From positions 620,001-684,000 of the forward strand of contig NZ_QEOP01000001.1 of NCBI RefSeq assembly GCF_003097495.1: a stretch of DNA of 64,000 nt. The letters run 5' to 3'. Below are positions 48,380 to 57,702 of this stretch, one piece after another; the first letter of the stretch is position 1; every line of letters starts with the position of its first letter. A model generated the notes under the pieces. The model saw only the letters and a list, made by a program, of their open reading frames with translations, was not told the origin of the DNA and ran no database searches. The translations under genes were made by a program, and so were the position numbers. Origin of the DNA: Amnibacterium flavum. Its GTDB lineage: Bacteria; Actinomycetota; Actinomycetes; Actinomycetales; Microbacteriaceae.

Positions 48380-49701
48380 CCTCGACCGCCGTCGTCGGAG
48401 GCGGCATCGCGGGACTCGTCGCAGCGAGATCGGCGGCCATCCGCGGCGACGACGTCACGCTCGTCGAGTCTTCGGGCGGGCTGGGCGGACGGGTGTCGTC
48501 CGTCGAGGTCGGCGGCGTCCGAGTCGATGTCGGAGCCGAGAGCTACGCCTCGCGCGGCACCCAGGTCTCGCAGCTCGTCGCGGCGCTCGGTCTCGTCGAG
48601 GTCGACCCCGTGGAAGGCGGAGCCTGGTTGCAGCTGGCCGACCGGGCCGTTCCGCTTCCGGGGATGAGCGTGCTCGGGATCCCGGGGTCGCCCCTCGCCA
48701 CCGACGTCCGCGCCGTGATCGGAGCCCGTGCCGCGTGGCGCGCCTGGGCGGACCGCGTCATCCCCGAACTGCACGTCGGACGCGAGACGGACCTCGACCG
48801 ACTGGTGCGACGCCGGATGGGCGATTCGGTCCTCGAGAAGCTCGTCCGTCCCGTCGTCGACGGCGTCTACGGGCTCGATCCCGCCGACGCCGACGCCGAA
48901 GCGCTCATTCCGGGCATCAACGGTGCCCTCACCGCCACGGGCTCCCTGTCTTCCGCGGTGCTGTCGCTGCGCGGCGGTGCGCAGGCGGGCGCTGCGGTCA
49001 GAGGCATCCGCGGGGGCGTCCACCTGCTCGCCGACGCCCTCGTCGACGACCTCAGGGCGCGAGGAGTTCGGCTGCTGAAGCGCACAACGGTCGACGGCGT
49101 CCGCCCCGACGGTGATGACTGGCGGGTGTCGGGTCCCGCATTCGACGAGCGCTTCAGGCATGTGGTGATCGCCACCCCGGGTGACGCCGCACGCGACCTG
49201 CTCGAGGCGAGTGTCGGGCGCGAGATCGTCGAGGGTTGGCCCGACGGACGCGACTCCACGGTCGTCGTCCTGGTGATCGACGACGACCGGCTGGACGACA
49301 GTCCTCGCGGCACCGGGGTACTGGTGGCCGATCGTGTCGACGGTGCAGCGACGGCGCTGACCCACTCCAGCGCCAAGTGGCCGTGGCTGCGCGAGGCCCT
49401 TCCCCGCGGACGCCATGTACTGCGCCTCAGCTACAAGGACCGGGTCGCTATCGACGTCCGCCGGGCGGTCTCCGACGCCTCCCGGTTGTCGGGCGTGGAC
49501 CTGAGGCCTCAGGACGTCGTCGGCCACGCTTCCCGTTCCTGGCGTCAGGACGTCTCGCGCGCCTACCGGGGAGTGAGTGGACGCATCGACCGACTGAGAC
49601 TCGCGGTCGACGAGCTCGACGGCCTGAGCGTGGTGGGCGCATGGGTTGCCGGCACGGGGCTGGCGGCTGTGGTGCGCGACGCGCAAAGACCGCCAACCTG
49701 A
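48376..49701 (+). CDS. cgoX: Coproporphyrinogen III oxidase (CgoX/HemY type)
   Basis: This 441-residue FAD enzyme oxidises coproporphyrinogen III to coproporphyrin III in the Gram-positive haem route. The dinucleotide motif VVGGGIAGLVAA spans 6-17. A conserved LGGRVSSVEVGG follows, and the C-terminal FAD contact is VVGAWVAGTGLAAVV. The presence of ChdC and a ferrochelatase nearby supports the coproporphyrin-dependent assignment rather than protoporphyrinogen oxidase. The GTG start overlaps hemE (GTGA). Confidence 0.92.
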   Translation: MTSTAVVGGGIAGLVAARSAAIRGDDVTLVESSGGLGGRVSSVEVGGVRVDVGAESYASRGTQVSQLVAALGLVEVDPVEGGAWLQLADRAVPLPGMSVLGIPGSPLATDVRAVIGARAAWRAWADRVIPELHVGRETDLDRLVRRRMGDSVLEKLVRPVVDGVYGLDPADADAEALIPGINGALTATGSLSSAVLSLRGGAQAGAAVRGIRGGVHLLADALVDDLRARGVRLLKRTTVDGVRPDGDDWRVSGPAFDERFRHVVIATPGDAARDLLEASVGREIVEGWPDGRDSTVVVLVIDDDRLDDSPRGTGVLVADRVDGAATALTHSSAKWPWLREALPRGRHVLRLSYKDRVAIDVRRAVSDASRLSGVDLRPQDVVGHASRSWRQDVSRAYRGVSGRIDRLRLAVDELDGLSVVGAWVAGTGLAAVVRDAQRPPT

Positions 49702-49727
49702 GAATAACCTGAGCTTCGTGCATGTCG

Positions 49728-49753
49728 TTAGACGATCTAGCTAGTTTGTCTAA
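49728..49753. promoter_or_regulatory. Palindromic operator, probable MarR-family binding site
   Basis: A 26-bp near-perfect palindrome has outer half-sites TTAGAC and GTCTAA around a CTAGCTAG centre. It lies 30 bases before the 49783 start codon in the promoter region of an operon that ends with a MarR gene. Autoregulation by that protein is inferred from location and symmetry. Confidence 0.7.
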
Positions 49754-49782
49754 AGACTTATCCCGTCTCCGAGGAGGGAACC

Positions 49783-50151
49783 ATGCACAAGCTCAGCGAC
49801 AACCCGTCCAAGCAGAGCGCGAGCGCGACGCACGCACACCGATCCGACCTCATCTCCTGGCGCCCGGCCCAGCCCGGCCTGTGGTCCGGCCAGATCGGCT
49901 TCGACTTCGCGGGACTCATCGAACTTACGGATGACGAGTACGTCGTCACGGACTGGCGCGGCGACAGGGTCGGGATCTTCGACTCGCTCGCGGATGCTCA
50001 GCGCGCCCTCGAGCCCTCGCACCGTGCACAGATCCGCGATGCGGCTGATCGGTCGGCCCTGCGTCTGAACATCATCATGTCCGCCGCCTTCGTCGTGACC
50101 ACCGTCACGGCCGCCTCGTTCGCGGGCGCCTGGTTCACCGCCTCCTTGTGA
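49783..50151 (+). CDS. Uncharacterised membrane-anchored protein, co-transcribed with marR
   Basis: This 122-residue protein has a soluble N-terminal part (about 1-90) with WRPAQPGLWSGQIGFDFAGL and one C-terminal transmembrane helix (about 95-118). A strong GAGGAGGG ribosome-binding site precedes the ATG. No family is recognised. Its stop overlaps the MarR start (GTGA), so the two form a small operon behind the operator at 49728. It lies inside the haem gene cluster, between cgoX and chdC. Confidence 0.78.
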   Translation: MHKLSDNPSKQSASATHAHRSDLISWRPAQPGLWSGQIGFDFAGLIELTDDEYVVTDWRGDRVGIFDSLADAQRALEPSHRAQIRDAADRSALRLNIIMSAAFVVTTVTAASFAGAWFTASL

Positions 50152-50663
50152 GCACGGCGACAGCGCCCGAGTACGGCGCGTCGGGGTACTGGTATCCCGA
50201 TTCCGATCACACGGTCACCGCGGTCGACACTCTGACCGCGCTCCGCCGGTACCGTGCGGCCGAGTCCCTCATGCGCCGTCGGACGCGCGAGTCGATGCGG
50301 ATGGGCGAGACCGATCTCGCGGCCATCCGCTATCTCCTGGCCGCTCAACGTCGCGGGCAGAACGTCAGCCCGAAGGACCTCGCGGCGAACCTCGACATCT
50401 CGTCGGCATCGGTGTCGGTCATGATCGACCGGCTCGAGAAGAGCGGCCACGTGTCACGTCGTCGGCACCCGACCGACGGAAGGGGCGTCGTCGTCGTCGC
50501 CACCGAGGACTCCGAGACCGAGGTCCGCGAGACCCTCGGGATCATGCACGCGCGCATGCTCGCGGTGGCCGAATCGCTCAGCCCGGCCGAGACCGCCGCA
50601 GTGGCACGCTTCCTCACCGAGATGGCCGTCGCCATCGAGGATCTCAGCTCGGAATCCTCCTAG
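50148..50663 (+). CDS. MarR family transcriptional regulator
   Basis: This 171-residue regulator has a winged helix-turn-helix with recognition region NVSPKDLAANLDISSASVSV and the wing VSRRRHPTDGRGVVV, matching the MarR pattern DxRG-type (DGRG here). N- and C-terminal helices form the dimer interface. It likely represses its own operon from the 26-bp palindrome upstream. The signal is unknown; a redox, phenolic or haem-related ligand is possible. The GTG start overlaps the preceding gene. Confidence 0.9.
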   Translation: MSTATAPEYGASGYWYPDSDHTVTAVDTLTALRRYRAAESLMRRRTRESMRMGETDLAAIRYLLAAQRRGQNVSPKDLAANLDISSASVSVMIDRLEKSGHVSRRRHPTDGRGVVVVATEDSETEVRETLGIMHARMLAVAESLSPAETAAVARFLTEMAVAIEDLSSESS

Positions 50664-50766
50664 AGTCACCGCCGCTCGGCGCCCAGTGGAGGACATTCCC
50701 GGGTTGGGCTGACGCTGGACGGCTACTGTGTGGTTCCTACATACAACTCTCACGATCGGAGCGATC

Positions 50767-51081
50767 ATGAAGGGCAAGCTGGTCTTTGTCGCAGGTCTTG
50801 CGACGGGATACGTGCTCGGCACCAAGGCGGGTCGCCGTCGGTACGAGCAGATCAAGTCGGGTGCGCAGAAGCTCTGGACGAGCCCGCCCGTTCGGCGCGG
50901 CGTCGAGCAGGTCCAGACGTTCGTCGACGATCACAGCCCCGACGTTCCCGCGGTGCTGGCCGACGGTGCCAAGAAGGTCATCGACAAGGTGGCAGCGTCT
51001 GCCTCGACCAAGTCGAGCACCCGCAAGAGCTCCGGGTCGGGCAGCAGCAAGACCGGCTCATCCACCACGTCGACCGAATAG
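50767..51081 (+). CDS. YtxH-like small membrane protein
   Basis: This 104-residue protein begins MKGKLVFVAGLATGYVLGTK, with a short hydrophobic segment and a following AGRRRYEQIKSGAQKL helix, typical of YtxH-like stress proteins. The tail is low-complexity Ser/Thr/Lys. The function is unknown. It is followed at short distances by a holin-like protein and a DUF3618 protein, and the three probably share a transcript. Confidence 0.75.
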   Translation: MKGKLVFVAGLATGYVLGTKAGRRRYEQIKSGAQKLWTSPPVRRGVEQVQTFVDDHSPDVPAVLADGAKKVIDKVAASASTKSSTRKSSGSGSSKTGSSTTSTE

Positions 51082-51093
51082 GCGGCGCACACG

Positions 51094-51510
51094 ATGGCTG
51101 TACCCGAAGCGGACGACGTGCGCAAGAAGTCTCTCGTCAAGCTGATCGCCGACGTGCCCGGCCTCGTCGGTCAGCTGATCCGTGACGAGCTCGATCAGAT
51201 CAAGAAGGAGCTCGTCGCCAAGCTGACGGCTCTGGGTATCGGAGTCGGCCTCTTCGCCGGCGCCGCATTCATCGGATTCTTCCTCTTCGCGGTGCTCATC
51301 GCCGCCGCGATCCTGGGACTCGCCGTGGTGTTCCCCGGCTGGCTCGCCGCGCTCATCGTCGCCGCGTTCCTGCTCGTGGTCGCCGTGATCCTCGTGCTCA
51401 TCGGGCTCGCGAAGGTCAAGAAGGGCGTCCCCCCGGTGCCGGAGGACTCCATCGACAGTGTGAAGAGCGATGTGCGAGCGATCAAGGGGATGGGTAAATA
51501 TGACCACTGA
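51094..51510 (+). CDS. Phage-holin-superfamily (Holin-X/DUF1469-like) membrane protein
   Basis: This 138-residue protein has an amphipathic N-terminal helix (LVGQLIRDELDQIKKELVAK) and two long transmembrane segments (about 45-75 and 80-108). The architecture matches actinobacterial Holin-X/DUF1469 proteins, which are chromosomal and not phage lysis genes. There are no phage genes around. It overlaps the DUF3618 gene by 11 bases. Confidence 0.8.
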   Translation: MAVPEADDVRKKSLVKLIADVPGLVGQLIRDELDQIKKELVAKLTALGIGVGLFAGAAFIGFFLFAVLIAAAILGLAVVFPGWLAALIVAAFLLVVAVILVLIGLAKVKKGVPPVPEDSIDSVKSDVRAIKGMGKYDH

Positions 51511-51775
51511 CGACCAGGCTCTGAGCCACAAGGAACGCCAACTGGGCGAGATCCGCTCCGACATCGAGTCGACCCGCGACAAGCTGGCCGAGACGCTCGA
51601 TGCGATCGAGGACAAGCTCAACCTCCCCAAGCAGGCGCAGAAGGCGGTCGGTCGAGCCCGTGACCGCGTCAAGCAGCTCCAGGAAGACAACCCCGTCGTG
51701 CTCTACGCGTCGGCGGCGATCGTCGGCCTGGGTGCTGTCGGCGGTGTGCTGCTCTGGCGCATCGCTCGCCGCTGA
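51500..51775 (+). CDS. DUF3618 family protein
   Basis: This 91-residue protein has the DUF3618 signature QLGEIRSDIESTRDKLAETL (about 14-33), a helical middle (LNLPKQAQKAVGRARDRVKQ) and a C-terminal transmembrane helix (about 68-87). The function is unknown. The ATG at 51500 overlaps the holin-like gene, and the reading frame upstream of it is not conserved. chdC follows 37 bases later. Confidence 0.83.
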   Translation: MTTDDQALSHKERQLGEIRSDIESTRDKLAETLDAIEDKLNLPKQAQKAVGRARDRVKQLQEDNPVVLYASAAIVGLGAVGGVLLWRIARR

Positions 51776-51812
51776 CCCTCTCGTTTTTGCTCGCCGAGGA
51801 GGCGGGTGTTGA

Positions 51813-52478
51813 ATGGAATCCATGACGTCCGCTGGCTTCGCCGTGTGGACGGTGTTCCGCCGCGACCCGTCCCTCCCCCTTTCCGGAACCACCGACCAGA
51901 TCGAGACCCTCGTCGCCTCGTGGGCTGACCGAGGGGTCGTCACGCGCGGCTTCTACGACGTGTCGGGTCTCCGAGCCGACGCCGATGTGATGGTGTGGCT
52001 CCACGCCGAGACCGCGGAGGCGCTGCAGCAGGCGATCCGTGAACTGCGGCGGACCGGGCTCTTCGCCGGGCTCCCCGTCACCTGGAGTTCGATGGGCGTG
52101 CACCGCGACGCGGAGTTCAACCGCAGTCACGTCCCCGGATTCCTGCGGGGAGAACCCGCACGGGAGTGGCTCAGCGTTTACCCGTTCGTCCGCTCCTTCG
52201 ACTGGTACGTCCTCCCCGATGAGGATCGTGGCCGCATGCTCGCCGAGCACGGACGCAAGGGCGCCGCCTACCGCTCCGTGGTCGCCAACACCGTCGCCGC
52301 GTTCGCGCTCGGCGACTACGAGTGGATCCTCCCGATGGAGTCCGACGTGCTCACCGACCTCGTCGACATGATGCGCGAACTCCGCGCAACCGACGCACGC
52401 CTGCACGTGCGCGAAGAGGTCCCCTTCTTCACAGGTCGCCGTATCTCGGTAGCCGAACTCTCAGAGGTTCTTTCATGA
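51813..52478 (+). CDS. chdC: Coproheme decarboxylase ChdC (HemQ)
   Basis: This 221-residue enzyme removes two propionate carboxyls from coprohaem III to give haem b, the last step of the coproporphyrin route. The likely catalytic Tyr123 is in [12 protein letters not shown], and the likely haem-ligand His146 is in MLAEHGRKG. The start is the ATG at 51813 with GAGGAGG ten bases upstream; another ATG is nine bases later. The stop overlaps the cpfC start. Confidence 0.94.
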   Translation: MESMTSAGFAVWTVFRRDPSLPLSGTTDQIETLVASWADRGVVTRGFYDVSGLRADADVMVWLHAETAEALQQAIRELRRTGLFAGLPVTWSSMGVHRDAEFNRSHVPGFLRGEPAREWLSVYPFVRSFDWYVLPDEDRGRMLAEHGRKGAAYRSVVANTVAAFALGDYEWILPMESDVLTDLVDMMRELRATDARLHVREEVPFFTGRRISVAELSEVLS

Positions 52479-53638
52479 GCGGACTCGTTCCCGCAGCATC
52501 ACCCGCATCCATCGACGGCCCCGAGCACGTCACCCGACCGACCGCGTACGACGCGATCCTGCTGGCCAGCTTCGGCGGCCCCGAGGGGCAGGACGACGTG
52601 ATCCCCTTCCTCCGCAACGTCACTCGTGGCCGGGGGATCCCCGAAGAGCGTCTCGAAGAGGTCGCGCACCACTACCGTGCATTCGGTGGCGTGAGCCCCA
52701 TCAACGACCAGAACCGTGAGCTCAAAGCGGCTCTCGAGGCCGAACTCGCTCGCCGCGGCATCGACCTGCCCGTCATCTGGGGCAATCGCAACTGGGATCC
52801 CTACCTGCGCGACGCCCTCGTCGAGGCCGATCAGGCGGGACACCGCACACTGCTCGCCATCGCGACGAGCGCTTACAGCTCGTACTCCAGCTGCCGCCAG
52901 TACCGCGAGGACTTCGCGCTCGCCCTCAGCGAGACGGGGCTCGAGGGCACCGTCACGATCGACAAGGTGCGTCAGTTCTTCGACCACCCCGGATTCGTCC
53001 AGCCGTTCATCGAGGGTGTGGCCGAAGGGCTCGCCGAGATCGAGCGCCGACTGCCCGGGATCGATCTCGTCACCGAGGCGCGCGTCCTGTTCTCGACGCA
53101 CTCGATCCCCACCGGCGACGCGGACAAGTCCGGACCTGATTTCCGTGGATTCGGGGCGGGTGGCGCCTATGCGGCGCAGCACCTCGCCGTCTCCGAGGTG
53201 GTCATGACCGAATCCGGCCGCGGAGTGCCGTGGGAGCTCGTCTACCAGTCCCGCAGCGGCCCGCCCACCCAGCCCTGGCTCGAACCCGACGTCAACGAGC
53301 GCATCGAGCAGCTCGCCGCCGACGGGGTCCGCGCGATCGTGATCGTGCCCGTCGGTTTCGTGAGCGACCATCTCGAGGTCAAGTGGGATCTCGACACCGA
53401 GGCCGCTGAGACGGCCGAGGAGCACGGCGTGCTGGCCGTCCGCGTACCCACCCCCGGCACCCACAGCGCCTACGTCGCCGGACTGGTGGATCTGATCGAG
53501 GAACGGCGCGACGCGCGTCCGGTCGCGGAGCGCAAGTCGGTCACCTCTCTCGGCCCCTGGTACGACGTGTGCCGCCCGGGCTGCTGCGAGAACGCACGGT
53601 TGGGGTTCCGGCCCGCCGTCGCGGGAATCGCCCCGTGA
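52475..53638 (+). CDS. cpfC: Coproporphyrin ferrochelatase (CpfC/HemH)
   Basis: This 387-residue enzyme inserts iron into coproporphyrin [15 protein letters not shown] is the family start, and the iron-binding His is in LFSTHSIP. Cys140 (SSCRQ) and C-terminal Cys366, Cys370 and Cys371 (DVCRPGCC) match the four ligands of the [2Fe-2S] cluster in actinobacterial ferrochelatases. ATG overlaps the chdC stop (ATGA), and the hemC start overlaps its own stop. Confidence 0.94.
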   Translation: MSGLVPAASPASIDGPEHVTRPTAYDAILLASFGGPEGQDDVIPFLRNVTRGRGIPEERLEEVAHHYRAFGGVSPINDQNRELKAALEAELARRGIDLPVIWGNRNWDPYLRDALVEADQAGHRTLLAIATSAYSSYSSCRQYREDFALALSETGLEGTVTIDKVRQFFDHPGFVQPFIEGVAEGLAEIERRLPGIDLVTEARVLFSTHSIPTGDADKSGPDFRGFGAGGAYAAQHLAVSEVVMTESGRGVPWELVYQSRSGPPTQPWLEPDVNERIEQLAADGVRAIVIVPVGFVSDHLEVKWDLDTEAAETAEEHGVLAVRVPTPGTHSAYVAGLVDLIEERRDARPVAERKSVTSLGPWYDVCRPGCCENARLGFRPAVAGIAP

Positions 53639-54609
53639 CGATTCGTATCGGAACCCGCGCCAGCGCGCTCGCGCTCGCGCAGACCGGACACGTCGCCGAT
53701 GCGCTGACGGCTGCGTCCGGTGCCGATATCGAGATCGTGACCATCACCAGTGAGGGCGACGTCAACTCGTCCTCCCTGTCGAGGATCGGTGGGACCGGAG
53801 TATTCGCGGGAGCCCTGCGCGACGCGCTCATCGCCGGCCGCTGCGACATCATCGTGCACTCCCTCAAGGATCTGCCGACGGTGCCCTTCGAGGGTCTGGT
53901 CCTCGCTGCTGTTCCGCCGCGCGCCGACGCGCGGGACGCGCTGTGCGCGCGCGACGGCGCGACGCTCGCAACCCTCCCGGCCGCAGCGCGGGTGGGCACA
54001 GGCTCTCCCCGTCGCCGCGCCCAGCTGCTCGCGCAGCGACCGGACCTCGACGTCGTCGACATCCGGGGGAACGTCGACACCCGCCTCTCGCGCGTCCGCC
54101 AGGGCGATCTCGACGCCGTCGTGCTCTCCTATGCCGGACTCGAGCGGCTCGGGCGCCTCGACGAGGCGACCGATGTGCTCGATCTCGTCGACTGGCCGAC
54201 CGCGCCCGGGCAGGGCGCCCTCGCCATCGAGGTGCGCGCGGCGGATGCGGCGCACCTCTGGGCTCCCTACCCCGAGGCGACGGTCGTCGGGGCAGCCGTT
54301 TCCGCGCTCTCCGACCCGGTCTCCTCCTACGCCGTCACCGCCGAACGCGCCGTCCTCCGTGGACTCGAGGCGGGCTGCACCGCCCCCGTCGCCGCGGCTG
54401 CCACGGTGGGCGACGGCCGGATCTCACTGAACGCCGTCGTCTTCTCGGCCGATGGCACAAAGAGCATCTCGCGCGGTGCCGACGCGGCGTACGACAGCAC
54501 CGACCTGTCGACCCTCCAGGTCGCCGCCGACCGCCTCGGCCGGGAGGTTGCTCTCGCGCTCCTCGATGCCGGCGCCGCCGAACTCGCACCGATGGGGGCC
54601 GGAGCATGA
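53635..54609 (+). CDS. hemC: Hydroxymethylbilane synthase (porphobilinogen deaminase)
   Basis: This 324-residue enzyme links four porphobilinogens into hydroxymethylbilane. The signature IRIGTRASALALAQTGHV, HSLKDLPT and the cofactor-attachment Cys248 (LEAGCTAPV) are clear. The start is GTG at 53635, overlapping cpfC. The stop overlaps the hemD start (ATGA). Confidence 0.96.
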   Translation: MTIRIGTRASALALAQTGHVADALTAASGADIEIVTITSEGDVNSSSLSRIGGTGVFAGALRDALIAGRCDIIVHSLKDLPTVPFEGLVLAAVPPRADARDALCARDGATLATLPAAARVGTGSPRRRAQLLAQRPDLDVVDIRGNVDTRLSRVRQGDLDAVVLSYAGLERLGRLDEATDVLDLVDWPTAPGQGALAIEVRAADAAHLWAPYPEATVVGAAVSALSDPVSSYAVTAERAVLRGLEAGCTAPVAAAATVGDGRISLNAVVFSADGTKSISRGADAAYDSTDLSTLQVAADRLGREVALALLDAGAAELAPMGAGA

Positions 54610-55397
54610 CGCGCGCACGGCCCCTCGCCGGGTGGAAGGTGCTGGTGCCGCGCGGAGGCCCGTGGGGTCACGGGGTCGCCGCCGATCTGCGACTCCGAGG
54701 CGCCTCGCCCGTGGTGGCTCCCATGATCAACTTCGCGAGCACCGACGATTCGCCGACTCTCGAGCGAGCACTCGCCGATCTGGGCAGCGGCGTCTTCGAC
54801 TGGGTGTCGGTCACGAGCGCGACGACCGTCGACGTGCTGTCCTCGCACCGGGCCACCATCCCCGAATCGACTCGCGTCGCGGCAGTGGGCGAGACGACTG
54901 CTGCTGCATTGCTCGCCGCGGGATATCGGGTCGATTTCGTCCCCAGCCGCGACAACTCGGCGGCGGGACTGCTCGCCGAATGGGAAGAGGTCGCCGGCAG
55001 CGGTTCGACGCAGCGGATCCTCGCGCTCCGTTCCGACATCGCCAAGCCGGTCCTCACCGACGGGCTGCGCGCGATCGGTCACGACGTCGACTCCGTCATC
55101 GCCTATCGCACTGTCGGAGTGCCCGTCGATCCGTCGGTCGTCGCCAATGTGGCGGCGGGCGCGTTCCAGGCGATCCTCGTCACCTCCGGAAGTGTCGCGG
55201 GCCAGATCCACGAGCAGTTCGGCGACATCCCCGAGAGCACCCTCGTCGCCTGCATCGGGCCTCGCACCGCCTCGGATGCTCGCGCCGTCGGTCTGCGCGT
55301 CGATCTCGTCGCGTCCGACCGCAGCGTGAGCTCGCTCATCGACAGCCTCATCGAGGTGGCCGCACGCCGCGAGACGAAGGATGGGGAGGATTGGTGA
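54606..55397 (+). CDS. hemD: Uroporphyrinogen-III synthase
   Basis: This 263-residue protein cyclises hydroxymethylbilane with inversion of ring D. The family is weakly conserved, but GWKVLVPRGGPWGHGVA at the start, DWVSVTSATTVDVL, RVAAVGETTAAAL and CIGPRTASDARAVGL fit HemD well. Its position between hemC and hemB supports it strongly. Confidence 0.92.
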   Translation: MTRARPLAGWKVLVPRGGPWGHGVAADLRLRGASPVVAPMINFASTDDSPTLERALADLGSGVFDWVSVTSATTVDVLSSHRATIPESTRVAAVGETTAAALLAAGYRVDFVPSRDNSAAGLLAEWEEVAGSGSTQRILALRSDIAKPVLTDGLRAIGHDVDSVIAYRTVGVPVDPSVVANVAAGAFQAILVTSGSVAGQIHEQFGDIPESTLVACIGPRTASDARAVGLRVDLVASDRSVSSLIDSLIEVAARRETKDGEDW

Positions 55398-56371
55398 TGC
55401 GCGTCAGACCGCGCCGACTGCGCCAGACACCGGCGCTGCGCGCCATGACGGAGCAGACGCGCCTGCATCCGCGTGAGCTCGTCCTGCCGATCTTCGTGCG
55501 CGAGGGCATCGACAATCCGATCCCCATCGGGTCCATGCCGGGGGTGGTCCAGCACTCCCTCGATTCCGCCCGTCAGGCCGTCAACGAGGCCGCCGAGGCG
55601 GGCATCGGAGGCGTCATGCTCTTCGGCGTTCCCCTCGAGAAGGATGCTGTCGGCTCCGGGGCGACCGATCCCGAGGGCATCCTCAACGTCGCGACGCGCG
55701 TCGTCGCATCCGAGGTGGGCGATGCCCTCGTGGTTCAGACCGACCTCTGCCTCGACGAGTTCACCGACCACGGTCATTGTGGCGTTCTCGCGTCCGACGG
55801 GTCGATCGACAACGATGCGACCCTCCTCCGTTACCGCGACATGGGTGTGATCCAGGCCGAGAGCGGTTCGCAGCTCGTCGGCCTGAGCGGCATGATGGAC
55901 GGCCAGGTCGCCGCCGTCCGCGACGCGCTCGACGAGGCAGGTCATGCCGGCGTCGCGACCCTCGCCTACGCGGCGAAGTACGCGTCGGCCTTCTACGGTC
56001 CGTTCCGCGAGGCCGTCGACTCCTCGCTCATCGGCGACCGGCGCAGCTACCAGCTCGAACCCGGCAATCGTCGGGAGGGCGTCCGCGAGGCCGTGCTCGA
56101 CATCGAGCAGGGTGCGGACATCGTGATGGTGAAGCCGGCCGGCAGCTATCTCGACGTGCTCTCCGACGTCGCCGCCATCAGCGAGATCCCCGTATGGGCG
56201 TATCAGGTGTCCGGCGAGTACGCGATGATCGAGGCCGCGGCCGCGAACGGCTGGATCCAGCGCCGTCGCGCCATCCTCGAATCCCTCGTGGGCATCCGTC
56301 GTGCCGGTGCCGACGCGATCCTCACCTACTGGGCGGTCGAGGTCGCGAACTGGCTGCGGGAGAACCGATGA
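55397..56371 (+). CDS. hemB: Delta-aminolevulinic acid dehydratase (porphobilinogen synthase)
   Basis: This 324-residue enzyme condenses two 5-aminolevulinates. The catalytic Lys residues are Lys194 ([14 protein letters not shown]) and Lys246 ([10 protein letters not shown]). The metal site has Cys118 and Cys128 but Asp120 where Zn enzymes have the middle Cys ([13 protein letters not shown]). The ATG at 55397 has GGGGAGGA six bases upstream and overlaps the hemD stop; a GTG one codon earlier is possible. Confidence 0.95.
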   Translation: MRVRPRRLRQTPALRAMTEQTRLHPRELVLPIFVREGIDNPIPIGSMPGVVQHSLDSARQAVNEAAEAGIGGVMLFGVPLEKDAVGSGATDPEGILNVATRVVASEVGDALVVQTDLCLDEFTDHGHCGVLASDGSIDNDATLLRYRDMGVIQAESGSQLVGLSGMMDGQVAAVRDALDEAGHAGVATLAYAAKYASAFYGPFREAVDSSLIGDRRSYQLEPGNRREGVREAVLDIEQGADIVMVKPAGSYLDVLSDVAAISEIPVWAYQVSGEYAMIEAAAANGWIQRRRAILESLVGIRRAGADAILTYWAVEVANWLRENR

Positions 56372-57690
56372 ACCGCGAACTCTTCGACCGGGCTCGGCTC
56401 TCGATCCCCGGCGGCGTCAACTCCCCGGTCCGTGCCTACGGGTCGGTCGGGGGAACCCCGAGATTCCTCGTCAGCGCCAAGGGGCCTCTGGTGTTCGACG
56501 CGGACGGCCGCGACTACGTGGATCTCGTCTGCTCATGGGGACCTGCGCTCCTCGGTCACGCCCATCCGAGTGTCGTCGCAGCGGTCCAGGAGGCGGCGGC
56601 CCGGGGACTGTCGTTCGGGGCGTCGACGCCTGCCGAGACCGAACTCGCCGAGCTGATCCTCCGCCGCGTGTCCGCGGGCGGAGTCGAACCGCTCGACCGC
56701 GTCCGCCTCGTCTCGACCGGTACCGAGGCGACGATGACGGCGATCCGGCTGGCGCGCGGGTTCACCGGGCGCGACCTCGTCGTGAAGTTCGCCGGTCATT
56801 ACCACGGGCACTCCGACGGTCTCCTCGCCGAGGCGGGGTCCGGCATCGCGACGCTCGCCATGCCCGGATCGGCAGGCGTTCCCGCCCCGATCGCCGCACA
56901 GACGCTCGTGCTGCCGTACAACGATCGCGCGGCGCTCGACGCCGCCTTCGACGCGCACCCCGGCCGCATCGCCGCGATCATCGTCGAGGCCGCCGCCGCC
57001 AACATGGGCGTCGTGCCCCCGGCGCCGGGCTACAACGCATTCCTGAGCGAGACAGCGCATCGTGAGGGCGCGCTCCTGATCCTCGACGAGGTCCTGACCG
57101 GCTTCCGGGTCGGGCCTGCCGGCTGGTGGGGGTTCGAGAACAGCGACGAGGTCGGATACGAACCCGACATCGTGACCTTCGGCAAGGTCGTCGGCGGAGG
57201 GATGCCGCTCGCCGCGCTCGCCGGTCGTGCCGACGTGCTCGACATGCTCGCCCCGCTCGGCCCCGTCTACCAGGCCGGAACGCTCTCGGGTAATCCCGTC
57301 GCCGTCGCCGCGGGGCTCGCAACTCTGCGTCTCGCGGATGACGCGGTGTACGCGGCGGTCGACACCGCCGCAGCCCGCGTCGCGGCTGCGGCCGACGCAG
57401 CGCTCACATCCGCGGGAGTGCCGCACACCGTTCAGCACGCGGGCAGCCTGTTCAGTGTCGTCTTCTCCCCGTCGCCCGCCTCCGACTACGACGAGGTGCG
57501 CGCACAGGAGTCGTGGCGCTACCCGCCGTTCTTCCACGCGATGCTCGACGCGGGAGTATCCCTTCCTCCGTCGGTCTTCGAGGCGTGGTTCCTGTCGGCG
57601 GCGCACGATGAAGCGGCGCTCGAACGGATCGAGGCCGCCCTTCCCGCCGCCGCCCGAGCAGCAGCAGAGGCGACACCGCCCGCATCCTGA
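56368..57690 (+). CDS. hemL: Glutamate-1-semialdehyde 2,1-aminomutase
   Basis: This 440-residue PLP enzyme makes 5-aminolevulinate from glutamate-1-semialdehyde. Lys273 in [13 protein letters not shown] binds [16 protein letters not shown] is the family start and HYHGHSDG is conserved. The ATG overlaps the hemB stop (ATGA). It completes the C5 route of the cluster, apart from glutamyl-tRNA synthetase, which is not in the window. Confidence 0.96.
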   Translation: MNRELFDRARLSIPGGVNSPVRAYGSVGGTPRFLVSAKGPLVFDADGRDYVDLVCSWGPALLGHAHPSVVAAVQEAAARGLSFGASTPAETELAELILRRVSAGGVEPLDRVRLVSTGTEATMTAIRLARGFTGRDLVVKFAGHYHGHSDGLLAEAGSGIATLAMPGSAGVPAPIAAQTLVLPYNDRAALDAAFDAHPGRIAAIIVEAAAANMGVVPPAPGYNAFLSETAHREGALLILDEVLTGFRVGPAGWWGFENSDEVGYEPDIVTFGKVVGGGMPLAALAGRADVLDMLAPLGPVYQAGTLSGNPVAVAAGLATLRLADDAVYAAVDTAAARVAAAADAALTSAGVPHTVQHAGSLFSVVFSPSPASDYDEVRAQESWRYPPFFHAMLDAGVSLPPSVFEAWFLSAAHDEAALERIEAALPAAARAAAEATPPAS

Positions 57691-57702
57691 CCGGCGGCCA
57701 CC

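Noticed and set aside
51094-51510. Prophage or lysis module suggested by a holin-like protein
   Set aside because: No endolysin, structural or integrase genes nearby; Holin-X/DUF1469 proteins are common chromosomal genes in actinobacteria.
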